Source: Glycomyces tenuis DSM 44171
GTDB taxonomy: Bacteria > Actinomycetota > Actinomycetes > Mycobacteriales > Micromonosporaceae
Assembly (NCBI RefSeq): GCF_000427885.1
Contig: NZ_ATYW01000017.1
Location: 124,001-188,000, forward strand
Reading direction: 5' to 3'
Length of the DNA stretch: 64,000 nucleotides
Made by a program: the position numbers and the translations under genes. Every line of letters starts with the position of its first letter. The stretch's first letter is position 1. Below, one piece after another: positions 8,811 to 16,267 of this stretch. The notes beneath the pieces were generated by a model. It searched no databases. It had not been told where the DNA came from and saw only the letters and a program-made list of their open reading frames with translations.

Positions 8811-9802
8811 GTCGTGCTCCTTCCCGTGTGCGCCTCGTCGAGTGCCGGGACGAGGCCGAGGCGGTCGAGTTCGTCCCAGAGCGCTTGCGGCACTTCGCGT
8901 GCGATGCGTTCGGCGTTGGCCGTGACGTGGTCGGCGGTGCGCATGCCGGCGACGACCGAGGCCACCGCGCCGTGCCGCAGCGCGAACTGCGCGGCGAGTT
9001 CGGGGACGGTGACGCCGTACGGCTCGGCGGCGTCGGCGATCCGGTGGACCAGGGCGGCGAGCTCCGAAGGCACCCGCCGGTAGTCGAAGCGGGCGTCCGC
9101 GGCGGGGCGCGGCTCGGCGAGGAGCCCGGAGTTGTAGACGGCCGCGGCGACCACCGCGACCCCGCGGTCGAGCGCGGCGGGCAGGAGGTCGGCGAGGGCG
9201 CCCCGGTCGACGAGGGTGAACCGGCCCGCGCACATGACGACGTCGATGTCGGTCTCGCGGACGAAGCGGGCGGGCATCGCCGACTGGTTCATGCCCACGC
9301 CGATCGCCGAGACGACGCCCTGCTCGCGCAGTTCCACGAGGGCCTGGACGCCGCCGGTGGACGCCTCGTCCCAGTGCTCGTCGGGGTCGTGCAGGTAGAC
9401 GATGTCGATCCGGTCGGTGCCGAGCCGTTCGAGGCTGCCCTCCAGGGACCGGAGGATGCCGTCCCTGGAGAAGTCCCATTCCCGGCGGAAGGCGGCGGGG
9501 ACGGCGAAGCCGCCGTCGTCTCGCAGGTGCGCGCGCTCGGGCGTCGGCACGAGCAGGCGCCCGACCTTGGTCGACAGGACGTACTCGTCCCGGGGCCGCC
9601 CGGCCAGGACCGCGCCGAGGCGCCGCTCGGAGAGGCCGAGCCCGTAGTGCGGGGCGGTGTCGAAGTACCTGACGCCTGCGTCCCAGGCGGCGTCGACGGC
9701 GCCGCTGGCCTCCGCTTCGGTGGTCTCGCGGTAGAGGTTGCCCAGCTGCGCGGCGCCGAAACCGAGCTCGGTCAGCCTGGTGCCGGTTCGCAGTTCACGC
9801 AT
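8807..9802 (-). CDS. Aldo/keto reductase, L-fucose/aldose 1-dehydrogenase-like
   Basis: A 331-residue aldo/keto reductase that would oxidise an aldose at C1, or reduce an aldehyde, with NAD(P). Family marks are FDTAPHYGLGLSE (Asp and Tyr of the tetrad), STKVGR (Lys) and YLHDPDEHWDEA (His). The LTELGFGAAQLGNLYRE start and long central insert resemble the D-threo-aldose or L-fucose dehydrogenase subgroup. The ATG at 9802 overlaps the end of the hydroxyacid dehydrogenase gene by 8 nt and its own stop overlaps the next start. Together with a dehydratase it suggests an oxidative, non-phosphorylating first step of sugar breakdown. Confidence 0.82.
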   Translation of the reverse strand: MRELRTGTRLTELGFGAAQLGNLYRETTEAEASGAVDAAWDAGVRYFDTAPHYGLGLSERRLGAVLAGRPRDEYVLSTKVGRLLVPTPERAHLRDDGGFAVPAAFRREWDFSRDGILRSLEGSLERLGTDRIDIVYLHDPDEHWDEASTGGVQALVELREQGVVSAIGVGMNQSAMPARFVRETDIDVVMCAGRFTLVDRGALADLLPAALDRGVAVVAAAVYNSGLLAEPRPAADARFDYRRVPSELAALVHRIADAAEPYGVTVPELAAQFALRHGAVASVVAGMRTADHVTANAERIAREVPQALWDELDRLGLVPALDEAHTGRSTT

Positions 9803-10805
9803 GCCCGGGCCCTCCCAGGTCTTCGGGGCAGGCGAAGGGGAGCCCGGCCGCGAAGCGCTCGACTTCGGCGGCGACCGAGTCGCCGATGCGGTGCAGCTCG
9901 CGGCCGATCGAGCCGGCTATGTGCGGGGTGAGCACGACGTTCGGCAGGGTCCACAGTTCACTGTCCGGGGAGGGCGGTTCGGGCTCGGTGACGTCGAGGA
10001 CCGCTTCGATGCGGCCGGTGCGCAGTTCGGCGACGAGCGCGGCCTCGTCGACGACGGCGCCGCGCGCGGTGTTGATCAGCGTCGCCCCGTCGGGCATGAG
10101 CGCCAGGACGCGCGCGTCGATCTGGCCGACGGTCTCCGGCAGCAGCGGCTGGTGCAGTGAGAGCACGTCGCTCTGCGCCGCGACCTCGTCGAGGCCCGCT
10201 GTGCGCACGCCGAGCGCCGCGGCGTCCTCGGGCCCCAGCTCGGGGCTGTAGACGACGACGTCGAGTGCGAAGGGGCGCAGGAGCTCGATGAGGCGGCGCC
10301 CGACCTGCGAGGCGCCGACGATGCCGACGGTGCGGCGGTAGTTGCCCGCGTCGCTCGGGCGCTCGGGCATGCGGCGGTGCTCGCGGTACTCGCGTTCGAG
10401 CGGACGGGCCCGCTTGTTGGCCAACAGGATCTGGGCGAGCGTGTACTCGGCGACCGGGGCGGCGTTGACGGCGCGCGCGTTCGAGGCCCGCACGCCGCGC
10501 GCGGCGTGCTCGGCCGGGTCGGCCAGGCAGGTGGCGGCGACGCCGCCCGCGTAGACGACGGCGCGCAGCCGGGGGACGAGCGGGGGCGGAATGCGGGGTG
10601 CTCCCCAGCCCGCCAGCAGCACTTCGGCCTCGGCGAGGAGCGCGCGGTCCCGCTCGGAGCCGGTGTCGGTGACGACCCGCTCGGTGTCGACGTCCAGCAG
10701 CGCCGAGATCCGGTCGAGCGCCTGCGGGGTGAAGACCTGTCCGATCAGGTCCGCCGGCCGGAAGGACAGGGCCGCCCGGGGCCTGCGGGTCTCGGCGGCG
10801 CTCAT
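9795..10805 (-). CDS. D-2-hydroxyacid dehydrogenase family protein
   Basis: A 336-residue NAD-dependent 2-hydroxyacid dehydrogenase. It shows the dinucleotide-binding GIVGASQVGRRLIELL segment, the conserved INTARGAVVDEAALV block with catalytic Arg, and LTPHIAGS with the catalytic His; the Glu of the triad lies in VTEPEPP. GASQVG departs from the usual GxGxxG in its first half. The ATG at 10805 overlaps the stop of the enolase-superfamily gene. Its role is probably to interconvert a keto acid and hydroxy acid made by the dehydratase/aldolase branch. Confidence 0.85.
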   Translation of the reverse strand: MSAAETRRPRAALSFRPADLIGQVFTPQALDRISALLDVDTERVVTDTGSERDRALLAEAEVLLAGWGAPRIPPPLVPRLRAVVYAGGVAATCLADPAEHAARGVRASNARAVNAAPVAEYTLAQILLANKRARPLEREYREHRRMPERPSDAGNYRRTVGIVGASQVGRRLIELLRPFALDVVVYSPELGPEDAAALGVRTAGLDEVAAQSDVLSLHQPLLPETVGQIDARVLALMPDGATLINTARGAVVDEAALVAELRTGRIEAVLDVTEPEPPSPDSELWTLPNVVLTPHIAGSIGRELHRIGDSVAAEVERFAAGLPFACPEDLGGPGHA

Positions 10806-11974
10806 GCGCTGCCGCCCTCCTCGGCTCCGGCGCGGCGGTGCCGCGACGCGAGCCGCAGGCCCGCGTCGGGCGGGCGCACGTGCGGGCCCGCGGCGTCCCC
10901 CCAGGTGCCCGCGCCGCGCTGCGCGGCGATGTGCGCCTCGTCGACCTCGATGCCGAGGCCGGGCGCGTCGCCGAGCCGGATGCCGCCGTCGGCGATCTCC
11001 TGGTCGGCGCTGAGGCCGACCGGCAGCGCGAGGTCCTGGAGCTCGGTGGCGAGGTGGTTGGGGACGGCGGCGGCCGCGTGCGCCAGCGGGTTGGCGTTGT
11101 ACGCGACCGGGCTGACGGGCAGGTCGCGGCCGAGCGCGAGGACCGACACGCGCAGGAAGTGGGTGATGCCCCAGACGCTTCCGGCCTGGACGACGCCGAG
11201 GGCGTCGGCGGCGAGCAGGTGCCGGTACTGCTCGAGGCCGGTGAGGTTCTCGCCGCTGGCGACCGCCGAGCGGACGCCCGCGGCGACGGCCCGGTGCCCT
11301 TCGACGTCCCAGCGCCGCACCGGCTCCTCGATCCAGGTGAGGTCGACCTGCTCCTCGACGCGGCGGGCGAGCCGGACGGCCTGGTGGCGGCCCCACGCCT
11401 CGTTGACGTCGTACATCACCGCAGGCCGCTCGGCGTTGACGCGCAGGACGTCGCGCACGGCGACCAGGCGCTTGGCGTCCCGGTCGACGTCGAGGCCGCC
11501 CTTGACCTTCGCGCCGGTGAAGCCGCGTTCGGCCCAGCGCTCGTAGAGGCCGACGAGCGCGTCGTCGTCGAGCGCGTACTCCAGGCCCGAGGCGTAGCCG
11601 GGGACGAAGCGGTCGGCCGCGCCGAGGGTGCGCCACAGCGGTTCGCCGGCCATCTTCGCCTTGAGGTCCCACAGGGCCATGTCGAGGGCGCCGATGGTGC
11701 CGAAGGCCGCGCCGTTGTGCCCGGTCTTGAACACGAAGGCGAGCATGCGGTCGTACAGGGCGGTCACGGCGCGCGGGTCGCGGCCCTCCAGGGCCGGGAA
11801 GACGCGGTCGACGTCGGCGTTCGAGCCGAGGCCGACGCCGGTCAGGCCGCCGTCGGTCTCGAGCAGCACGATCGGGACCTCCGTGACGCCGTCGGCGATG
11901 ACGCCGTTGACGTCGCCCACTGGGCGCCCCCATCGGTGGACCGTGGTCAGGCTCCGATACCCGGTGATTCGCAT
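10802..11974 (-). CDS. Mandelate racemase/enolase-superfamily sugar-acid dehydratase
   Basis: A 390-residue enolase-superfamily protein, probably removing water from an aldonic acid. The AKVKGG motif gives catalytic Lys156-x-Lys158; the three metal ligands appear as Asp189 (YDVNEAW), Glu216 (WIEEP) and Glu242 (GENLTG). The usual Asp after the third ligand is replaced (VVQAGSVWGITH), so the His-Asp dyad of classical mandelate racemase or fuconate dehydratase looks absent or altered. The ATG at 11974 with GGAG just upstream was chosen over an upstream ATG at 12025 that adds 17 unlikely residues. It is the first gene of the cluster, divergent from the FadR-type regulator. Confidence 0.85.
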   Translation of the reverse strand: MRITGYRSLTTVHRWGRPVGDVNGVIADGVTEVPIVLLETDGGLTGVGLGSNADVDRVFPALEGRDPRAVTALYDRMLAFVFKTGHNGAAFGTIGALDMALWDLKAKMAGEPLWRTLGAADRFVPGYASGLEYALDDDALVGLYERWAERGFTGAKVKGGLDVDRDAKRLVAVRDVLRVNAERPAVMYDVNEAWGRHQAVRLARRVEEQVDLTWIEEPVRRWDVEGHRAVAAGVRSAVASGENLTGLEQYRHLLAADALGVVQAGSVWGITHFLRVSVLALGRDLPVSPVAYNANPLAHAAAAVPNHLATELQDLALPVGLSADQEIADGGIRLGDAPGLGIEVDEAHIAAQRGAGTWGDAAGPHVRPPDAGLRLASRHRRAGAEEGGSA

Positions 11975-12028
11975 CGTGCTCCAGATCAGCGTCGCGATAG
12001 CATGCTCGCAGGCTTCCGCCAGCATGTC

Positions 12029-12085
12029 ACTTATAACTTATGATACGACTGAAGATAACACATCACTCGGCTACACTTGGCCGAG
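12029..12085. promoter_or_regulatory. AT-rich divergent promoter region with repeats, between dehydratase and FadR-type regulator
   Basis: This pocket has a direct repeat ACTTAT-ACTTAT (12029-12034 and 12036-12041). On the minus strand TATAAG (about 12035-12030) could be the -10 of the dehydratase operon. An inverted repeat CTCGGC-8 nt-GCCGAG sits at 12066-12085, before the regulator start. TTATAAGT on the minus strand resembles TTACAAGT in the palindrome at 7294. These are candidate operator elements; no exact shared site is proven. Confidence 0.4.
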
Positions 12086-12130
12086 CGGCGGAGTCCCGTC
12101 TGCCAGTACACCAATGGAGTCCTCGACGAC

Positions 12131-12883
12131 ATGAACCCGACACACGCGCCCGGCGGTGAGGTGCCCCGCCCCCAACGTCACCGGCCTCCGCTCGCCGCGG
12201 CGGTCGTCCAGAGCCTGGTGCGGGCGATCGTCGTCGGAGAGCACGCCCCCGGCTCGGCCCTGCCGACCGCCGGAGAGCTGTGCGAGGAGTACCAGGTGAG
12301 CCGGACCGTCATCCGCGAGGCCACGACGACCCTGGCCGAGAAGGGCCTCGTCGCGCCCCGGCAGGGCTGGGGCACGGTGGTGCTCGACCAAGACCAGTGG
12401 AACCTGTTGGACCCCTTGGTCCTCGACGCGCTCTTCCAGCGCGAGGACCGGCTGTTCTATCTCGACAACCTCATCGAGGTCAGGGCGAACCTGGAGTGCG
12501 CCATGGCCGCTCGGGCGGCGAGCCGCCTCGACGACGCCCAGCGCTCGGCGCTCACGGCGAAGCTCAAGGAGCTCGGCGAGTTCATGGGCGATCCCGTGGC
12601 GTACTCGCGGGCCGACGTGGAGTTCCACGAGCTGATCCACCGCGCCTCGCAGGACGCCTTCGGCCGGGCGATCGTGGCGAACATCCAGGGCAAGGCGCTC
12701 CACACGCCCCAGTACAGCGGGCACCCGACCCCCGAGGACATCGAGGTGACCCACGAGGGCCACACGGCGATCCTCGCGGCCCTGCTCCTCGGCGACGCCG
12801 ACCGCGCCGCCCACGAGATGCGCGAGCACATCACCTCCTCGTGGGCGAGACGCCGCCCCAGCGAAGCGCCGCCCGTGGCCTGA
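12131..12883 (+). CDS. GntR/FadR-family transcriptional regulator
   Basis: A 250-residue FadR-type repressor. The N-terminal winged helix includes VQSLVRAIVVGEHAPGSALPTAGELCEEYQVSRTVIREA, and is followed by an all-helical FCD ligand domain with metal-binding-type Asp/His residues (FHELIHRAS, EGHTAIL, REHI). It is divergent from the eleven-gene minus-strand sugar cluster. FCD regulators of such clusters usually bind an aldonate or keto-acid intermediate, which fits the dehydratase next door. The ATG at 12131 was chosen over a TTG at 12077 because the added residues lie in the promoter region. Confidence 0.9.
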   Translation: MNPTHAPGGEVPRPQRHRPPLAAAVVQSLVRAIVVGEHAPGSALPTAGELCEEYQVSRTVIREATTTLAEKGLVAPRQGWGTVVLDQDQWNLLDPLVLDALFQREDRLFYLDNLIEVRANLECAMAARAASRLDDAQRSALTAKLKELGEFMGDPVAYSRADVEFHELIHRASQDAFGRAIVANIQGKALHTPQYSGHPTPEDIEVTHEGHTAILAALLLGDADRAAHEMREHITSSWARRRPSEAPPVA

Positions 12884-13082
12884 GCGCCCCTCGAGCCGCG
12901 AGGCCGGCGCGGCGCTCCCTGTGACGCGATCAGGCGGCGGAGGCCGCCCGCCCGCGGCGTTTCCGCCGCCCGGCCCGCGAGGGCGTTCCGCCCCTCCGGA
13001 GTTAGGCGAACCTCTATGGCTCTGCGGCCCAGGGTCTGCCATGATGTAGAGCCAGACTCGGTTTCCGAACGAGGTGCGCCCC

Positions 13083-13424
13083 TTGCCTGAGATCAGAATT
13101 GAAGTCGACGGACAACCTGGTGACACTGCAGATCTCTTCGAGGAGCTGCGGTCCGCCCGGATCCATCCGGGTGTCGAGATCAAGGCCGTATCGAACCGCG
13201 ATGGAACGCTGGGCCCCTTCGACGCGGTCCTCGCCGTCGTCAACTCGCTCGCCGCGGTCGGGAGTCTGGTGGTCGCCGTCCTGCAATGGAAGACCCCGTC
13301 CGGCCCCAAGGTCCGCATCGAACTCGGCGAAGGCAAGTCGATCGTCATCGAGAACGCCGACGCGGACACCGTCGAACGCATCTGGAAGCTCATCGAGCCG
13401 CCCGAGGAAGACGACCTGAGGTGA
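13083..13424 (+). CDS. EACC1-like small effector-associated protein
   Basis: A 113-residue protein that matches the EACC1 (effector-associated constant component 1) pattern known from actinobacterial conflict systems: a short IRIEVDG start, a central hydrophobic segment at about residues 45-69 (VLAVVNSLAAVGSLVVAVLQ) that could cross or touch the membrane, and a C-terminal VRIELGEGKSIVIENAD strand region. TTG at 13083 is preferred because GAGG lies at a good distance upstream; GTG at 13074 would overlap that site. Its TGA overlaps the GTG of the caspase gene (GTGA), so the two are made together. The family assignment is by pattern and context, not by a search. Confidence 0.72.
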   Translation: MPEIRIEVDGQPGDTADLFEELRSARIHPGVEIKAVSNRDGTLGPFDAVLAVVNSLAAVGSLVVAVLQWKTPSGPKVRIELGEGKSIVIENADADTVERIWKLIEPPEEDDLR

Positions 13425-16036
13425 CCCCGTCGGCGGTCCCTGTGCCTGAGGGATCACAGGTCGTGCTGATCGGGGTGTCCGAATACGACGACCCGGCCCT
13501 GCACTCCTACGACGCCTTGGCAAACGGTGTCGAGGAGCTGGCGCGCCTGCTCAAGGACCCCCGGATCCTCGGCGTCCCGGACGGCAACTGCCATGTCATC
13601 ACCGGGGCCGAGGCGACTAGAGACCGCATCCACCGCACGCTCACCGACGCCGCCGAGCGCACGACCTCGCTGCTGTTCGTCTACTTCGCCGGGCACGGCC
13701 ACTGGAGCAGACGGGAGCACCCCACCCGGCTCACGCTCGCGCACAAGCAGGTCGAGCACGACGACTTCCTCGACTGGATGCCCTTCGAGTGGCTGCGCGG
13801 CCATCTCGCGCGCGGCCGGAGCCCACGCGCGAAACACCGCGTGCTGGTCATGGAGACCTGCCACAGCGGTGCCGCACTGGAGCATGGGACGCTCGCCGGT
13901 GCCGGCACCTGGGTCGACGACGACCGCAGCGATCTCTCCACGATCCTGACCGCCTGCGACAAGGCGGAGACGGCGCGGGTCGTGGACGGGGAGCCGTATC
14001 CGCTGTTCGCCTCCGCCCTCATCGACGTGCTCCGAAGCGGCATCGAGGGCAAGGGCGGCTTCCTCACCCCCGACGAGATCTGCGACGCGATCCGCGCCGA
14101 GATCGGCGATGTCCAGACGCCTCGGCTCGTGTGCGCCGACGGCGCGGGCGCCCAGCCGCTGTTCGGCAACCGGCGGGCGGCCGCGCCCGCGGCGGTCGTT
14201 CCGGGGAAGTCGACGATCCCGCCCCTCGCGAACCCGCTGTTCGGACACAGAGAGCAGGTCGAACGCCTGCTGGAGGGCGCCAGGAGCGCCGCTGAGGACG
14301 CCGGGCCGTTCATCGGCGTGATCACCGGCAAGGGCGGCTACGGGAAGTCCCTGCTGGCCCATGCGGTCGCCGCCGAGCTGGGCACGGCCTTCGCGTGGCG
14401 CCTCCATCTCGACCTGCGCGCCTCGGAGCTCGCACGGACCGAAGTGGACTCCTTGGTCATGCTCAGGGAGCTGCTGATCCAGTCCGGGCAGACACCGCCG
14501 AACTGCCTGGCGTCGAGCCGGAGCCGCTGGACCAACTGGCTCGCCGAGCACCGGGTGCTCCTCGTGCTCGACAACGTCGCCGACGCCCGCCAGATCGAGG
14601 CCGCGATGCCGCCCGCCGACTCGCGGTGCGCGGTCCTCGCCACCAGTCGCGATCCGCTCAGGGGCCTGCCGTCCGCGACCACGATCGAACTGGGCCCGCT
14701 CGGCCGGACCGACGCCGTCGCGCTCCTGCGCCACCACGTCGGCGACCGGTGCAGCGAGAGCGAACTCGTCGCCCTCGCGGCCGAGGCGTGCGGCGTGCCC
14801 GCGGTCCTCCACGCCCTCGGCGGGCAACTGGAGTACCAGCCGCCGCGGATCCTGCTCGAACGGATGCGCCGCTCCGGAAGCGGGGTGATGAAGGAGATCT
14901 TCCGCAGCACCGTGGCGAACCTCGAGCCGGACGCACTGCGCCGGACCGCGCTCGCCTGCGGCCTCCACCCCGGGCCGAGCTTCGACCCCGACTCGATCGC
15001 GGCCATGACCGGCGCGGACGGCGACGACACCTGGGACCACTGCCACTCCCTGTCGGTGCGTCGCATCCTCAAGCCGCTGCCGGGCTACCGGTACCGCCTC
15101 CATGACGAGGACCGGGCCTTCGCCCCGGCGGTCGCCGCGGCCCTCGGCCCCGACACGGCCGAGCACGCCGGGGACCGGCTGTGGGACTGGACGGCGAGAC
15201 GGGTCGACGCCGCGGTGTCGCAGCTGTGGGGAAGCGAGCGCCCGTCAGCGCCCGCCGAGCCCGATCGGCGGATCGGGTTCGCCGAGCCGCACGAGGCGGA
15301 GCACTGGCTCTCGCGCGCCAGTGACGAGCTGCTCGTCAGCGGCCGCCTGGCGCTGCGCCGACGGCACGAACGCGGACTGCGCATGGCCGCCGCCTACACG
15401 CGCTGGCTCCGCCTGCGCGGCAGGTTCGAGCCGGCGGCCGGACTCCTCAACGAACTCAAGTCCGTTCCCGGCGACGAAAGCGCCATCGCCGCCTCGCTGG
15501 GGCTCGGCGACATGGCGCGGCTCCAGGGCGAAGACGCCCGCTCAGAGCGGTTCTTCCACCGCGCGATCGCGATCGCCGTGTCCATAGACGACGTCCGGAG
15601 CCAGGTCCGGGCGCTCGACGGGCTCGGGGGCGTCGCGCGACTGCGGGCCCAGCACGATAAAGCGAGGGGCTACTTCGACCGCGCGCTCGATCTGGCGGAG
15701 TCGATCGGCGACCTCCCCGGCCAGGGGCACGCGCTGTGGGGTCTCGGCGTCGTCTTCGGCGGCCAGGGCGAGTGGGATACGGCGGCCGAGCAGTTCGACT
15801 CCGCGATGAGGACGGCCCGGCGGGTCGGCGACCGCATCGGCGAGGCCAGCGCCCAATGGGGCATGGGCCAAACGCTCAAGGCGATCGGCAACCGCGAGGG
15901 CGCCAAGCACGCGTTCCGCTCGGCGAGGCGGCTCTACGCCAAAGTCGGCTGGACCGACTGGGCCGCCAACTGCGAGGAGGTGCTCGCGCAGATGGACGCG
16001 GGCTCGACCGTCCTCTGGTGGGGCATCAGCGCCTGA
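13421..16036 (+). CDS. Caspase-like protease/NB-ARC ATPase/TPR protein (predicted conflict or cell-death effector)
   Basis: An 871-residue multidomain protein. Residues about 10-250 form a caspase/metacaspase (C14) domain with the dyad His92 in YFAGHGHW and Cys147 in METCHSG. Residues about 270-560 form a STAND/NB-ARC ATPase: Walker A GKGGYGKS (303-310), Walker B VLLVLD (379-384), sensor ATSRDP (407-412), GVPAVL and an MHD-like RLHDEDRAF motif before a winged-helix part. The last third holds TPR-like repeats (for example RSQVRALDGLGGVARL and GQGHALWGLGVVFGG). Family knowledge suggests the TPRs sense a trigger, the ATPase oligomerises and the protease is unleashed to harm the cell or cut targets. 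The gene is coupled to the EACC1-like gene. No neighbouring protease substrate is evident. Confidence 0.88.
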   Translation: MTPSAVPVPEGSQVVLIGVSEYDDPALHSYDALANGVEELARLLKDPRILGVPDGNCHVITGAEATRDRIHRTLTDAAERTTSLLFVYFAGHGHWSRREHPTRLTLAHKQVEHDDFLDWMPFEWLRGHLARGRSPRAKHRVLVMETCHSGAALEHGTLAGAGTWVDDDRSDLSTILTACDKAETARVVDGEPYPLFASALIDVLRSGIEGKGGFLTPDEICDAIRAEIGDVQTPRLVCADGAGAQPLFGNRRAAAPAAVVPGKSTIPPLANPLFGHREQVERLLEGARSAAEDAGPFIGVITGKGGYGKSLLAHAVAAELGTAFAWRLHLDLRASELARTEVDSLVMLRELLIQSGQTPPNCLASSRSRWTNWLAEHRVLLVLDNVADARQIEAAMPPADSRCAVLATSRDPLRGLPSATTIELGPLGRTDAVALLRHHVGDRCSESELVALAAEACGVPAVLHALGGQLEYQPPRILLERMRRSGSGVMKEIFRSTVANLEPDALRRTALACGLHPGPSFDPDSIAAMTGADGDDTWDHCHSLSVRRILKPLPGYRYRLHDEDRAFAPAVAAALGPDTAEHAGDRLWDWTARRVDAAVSQLWGSERPSAPAEPDRRIGFAEPHEAEHWLSRASDELLVSGRLALRRRHERGLRMAAAYTRWLRLRGRFEPAAGLLNELKSVPGDESAIAASLGLGDMARLQGEDARSERFFHRAIAIAVSIDDVRSQVRALDGLGGVARLRAQHDKARGYFDRALDLAESIGDLPGQGHALWGLGVVFGGQGEWDTAAEQFDSAMRTARRVGDRIGEASAQWGMGQTLKAIGNREGAKHAFRSARRLYAKVGWTDWAANCEEVLAQMDAGSTVLWWGISA

Positions 16037-16267
16037 GGAGGCGAACGCGGAACGGCCCGCGGATCCTTGGGGGTCGCAGTGGACGCGGAGTCGCTCCCGC
16101 CCTTGGGGCGCGCCACCGCCCCGGCGAGGCGACCGCCGCCCCTGAGGGCTCTCGCGCGGATGGGGACCCGGACCCTCAATCGTCCGCGGCGAGGCCGGGA
16201 GCGTCGGTGACCGTGGAGGACTCGGCCGGTGGGGCCGCCGCGCGGACCTGACGCGTGAACGGCCCGG

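Noticed and set aside
12953-12969. GCGGCG-TTTC-CGCCGC hairpin after the FadR-type gene as a terminator
   Set aside because: The six-bp stem has no U tract and similar short stems are frequent in this GC-rich DNA.
13286-13420. Upstream extension of the caspase gene to 13286
   Set aside because: The extra residues are out-of-frame EACC1 coding sequence; the GTG at 13421 overlaps the EACC1 stop and matches the domain start.
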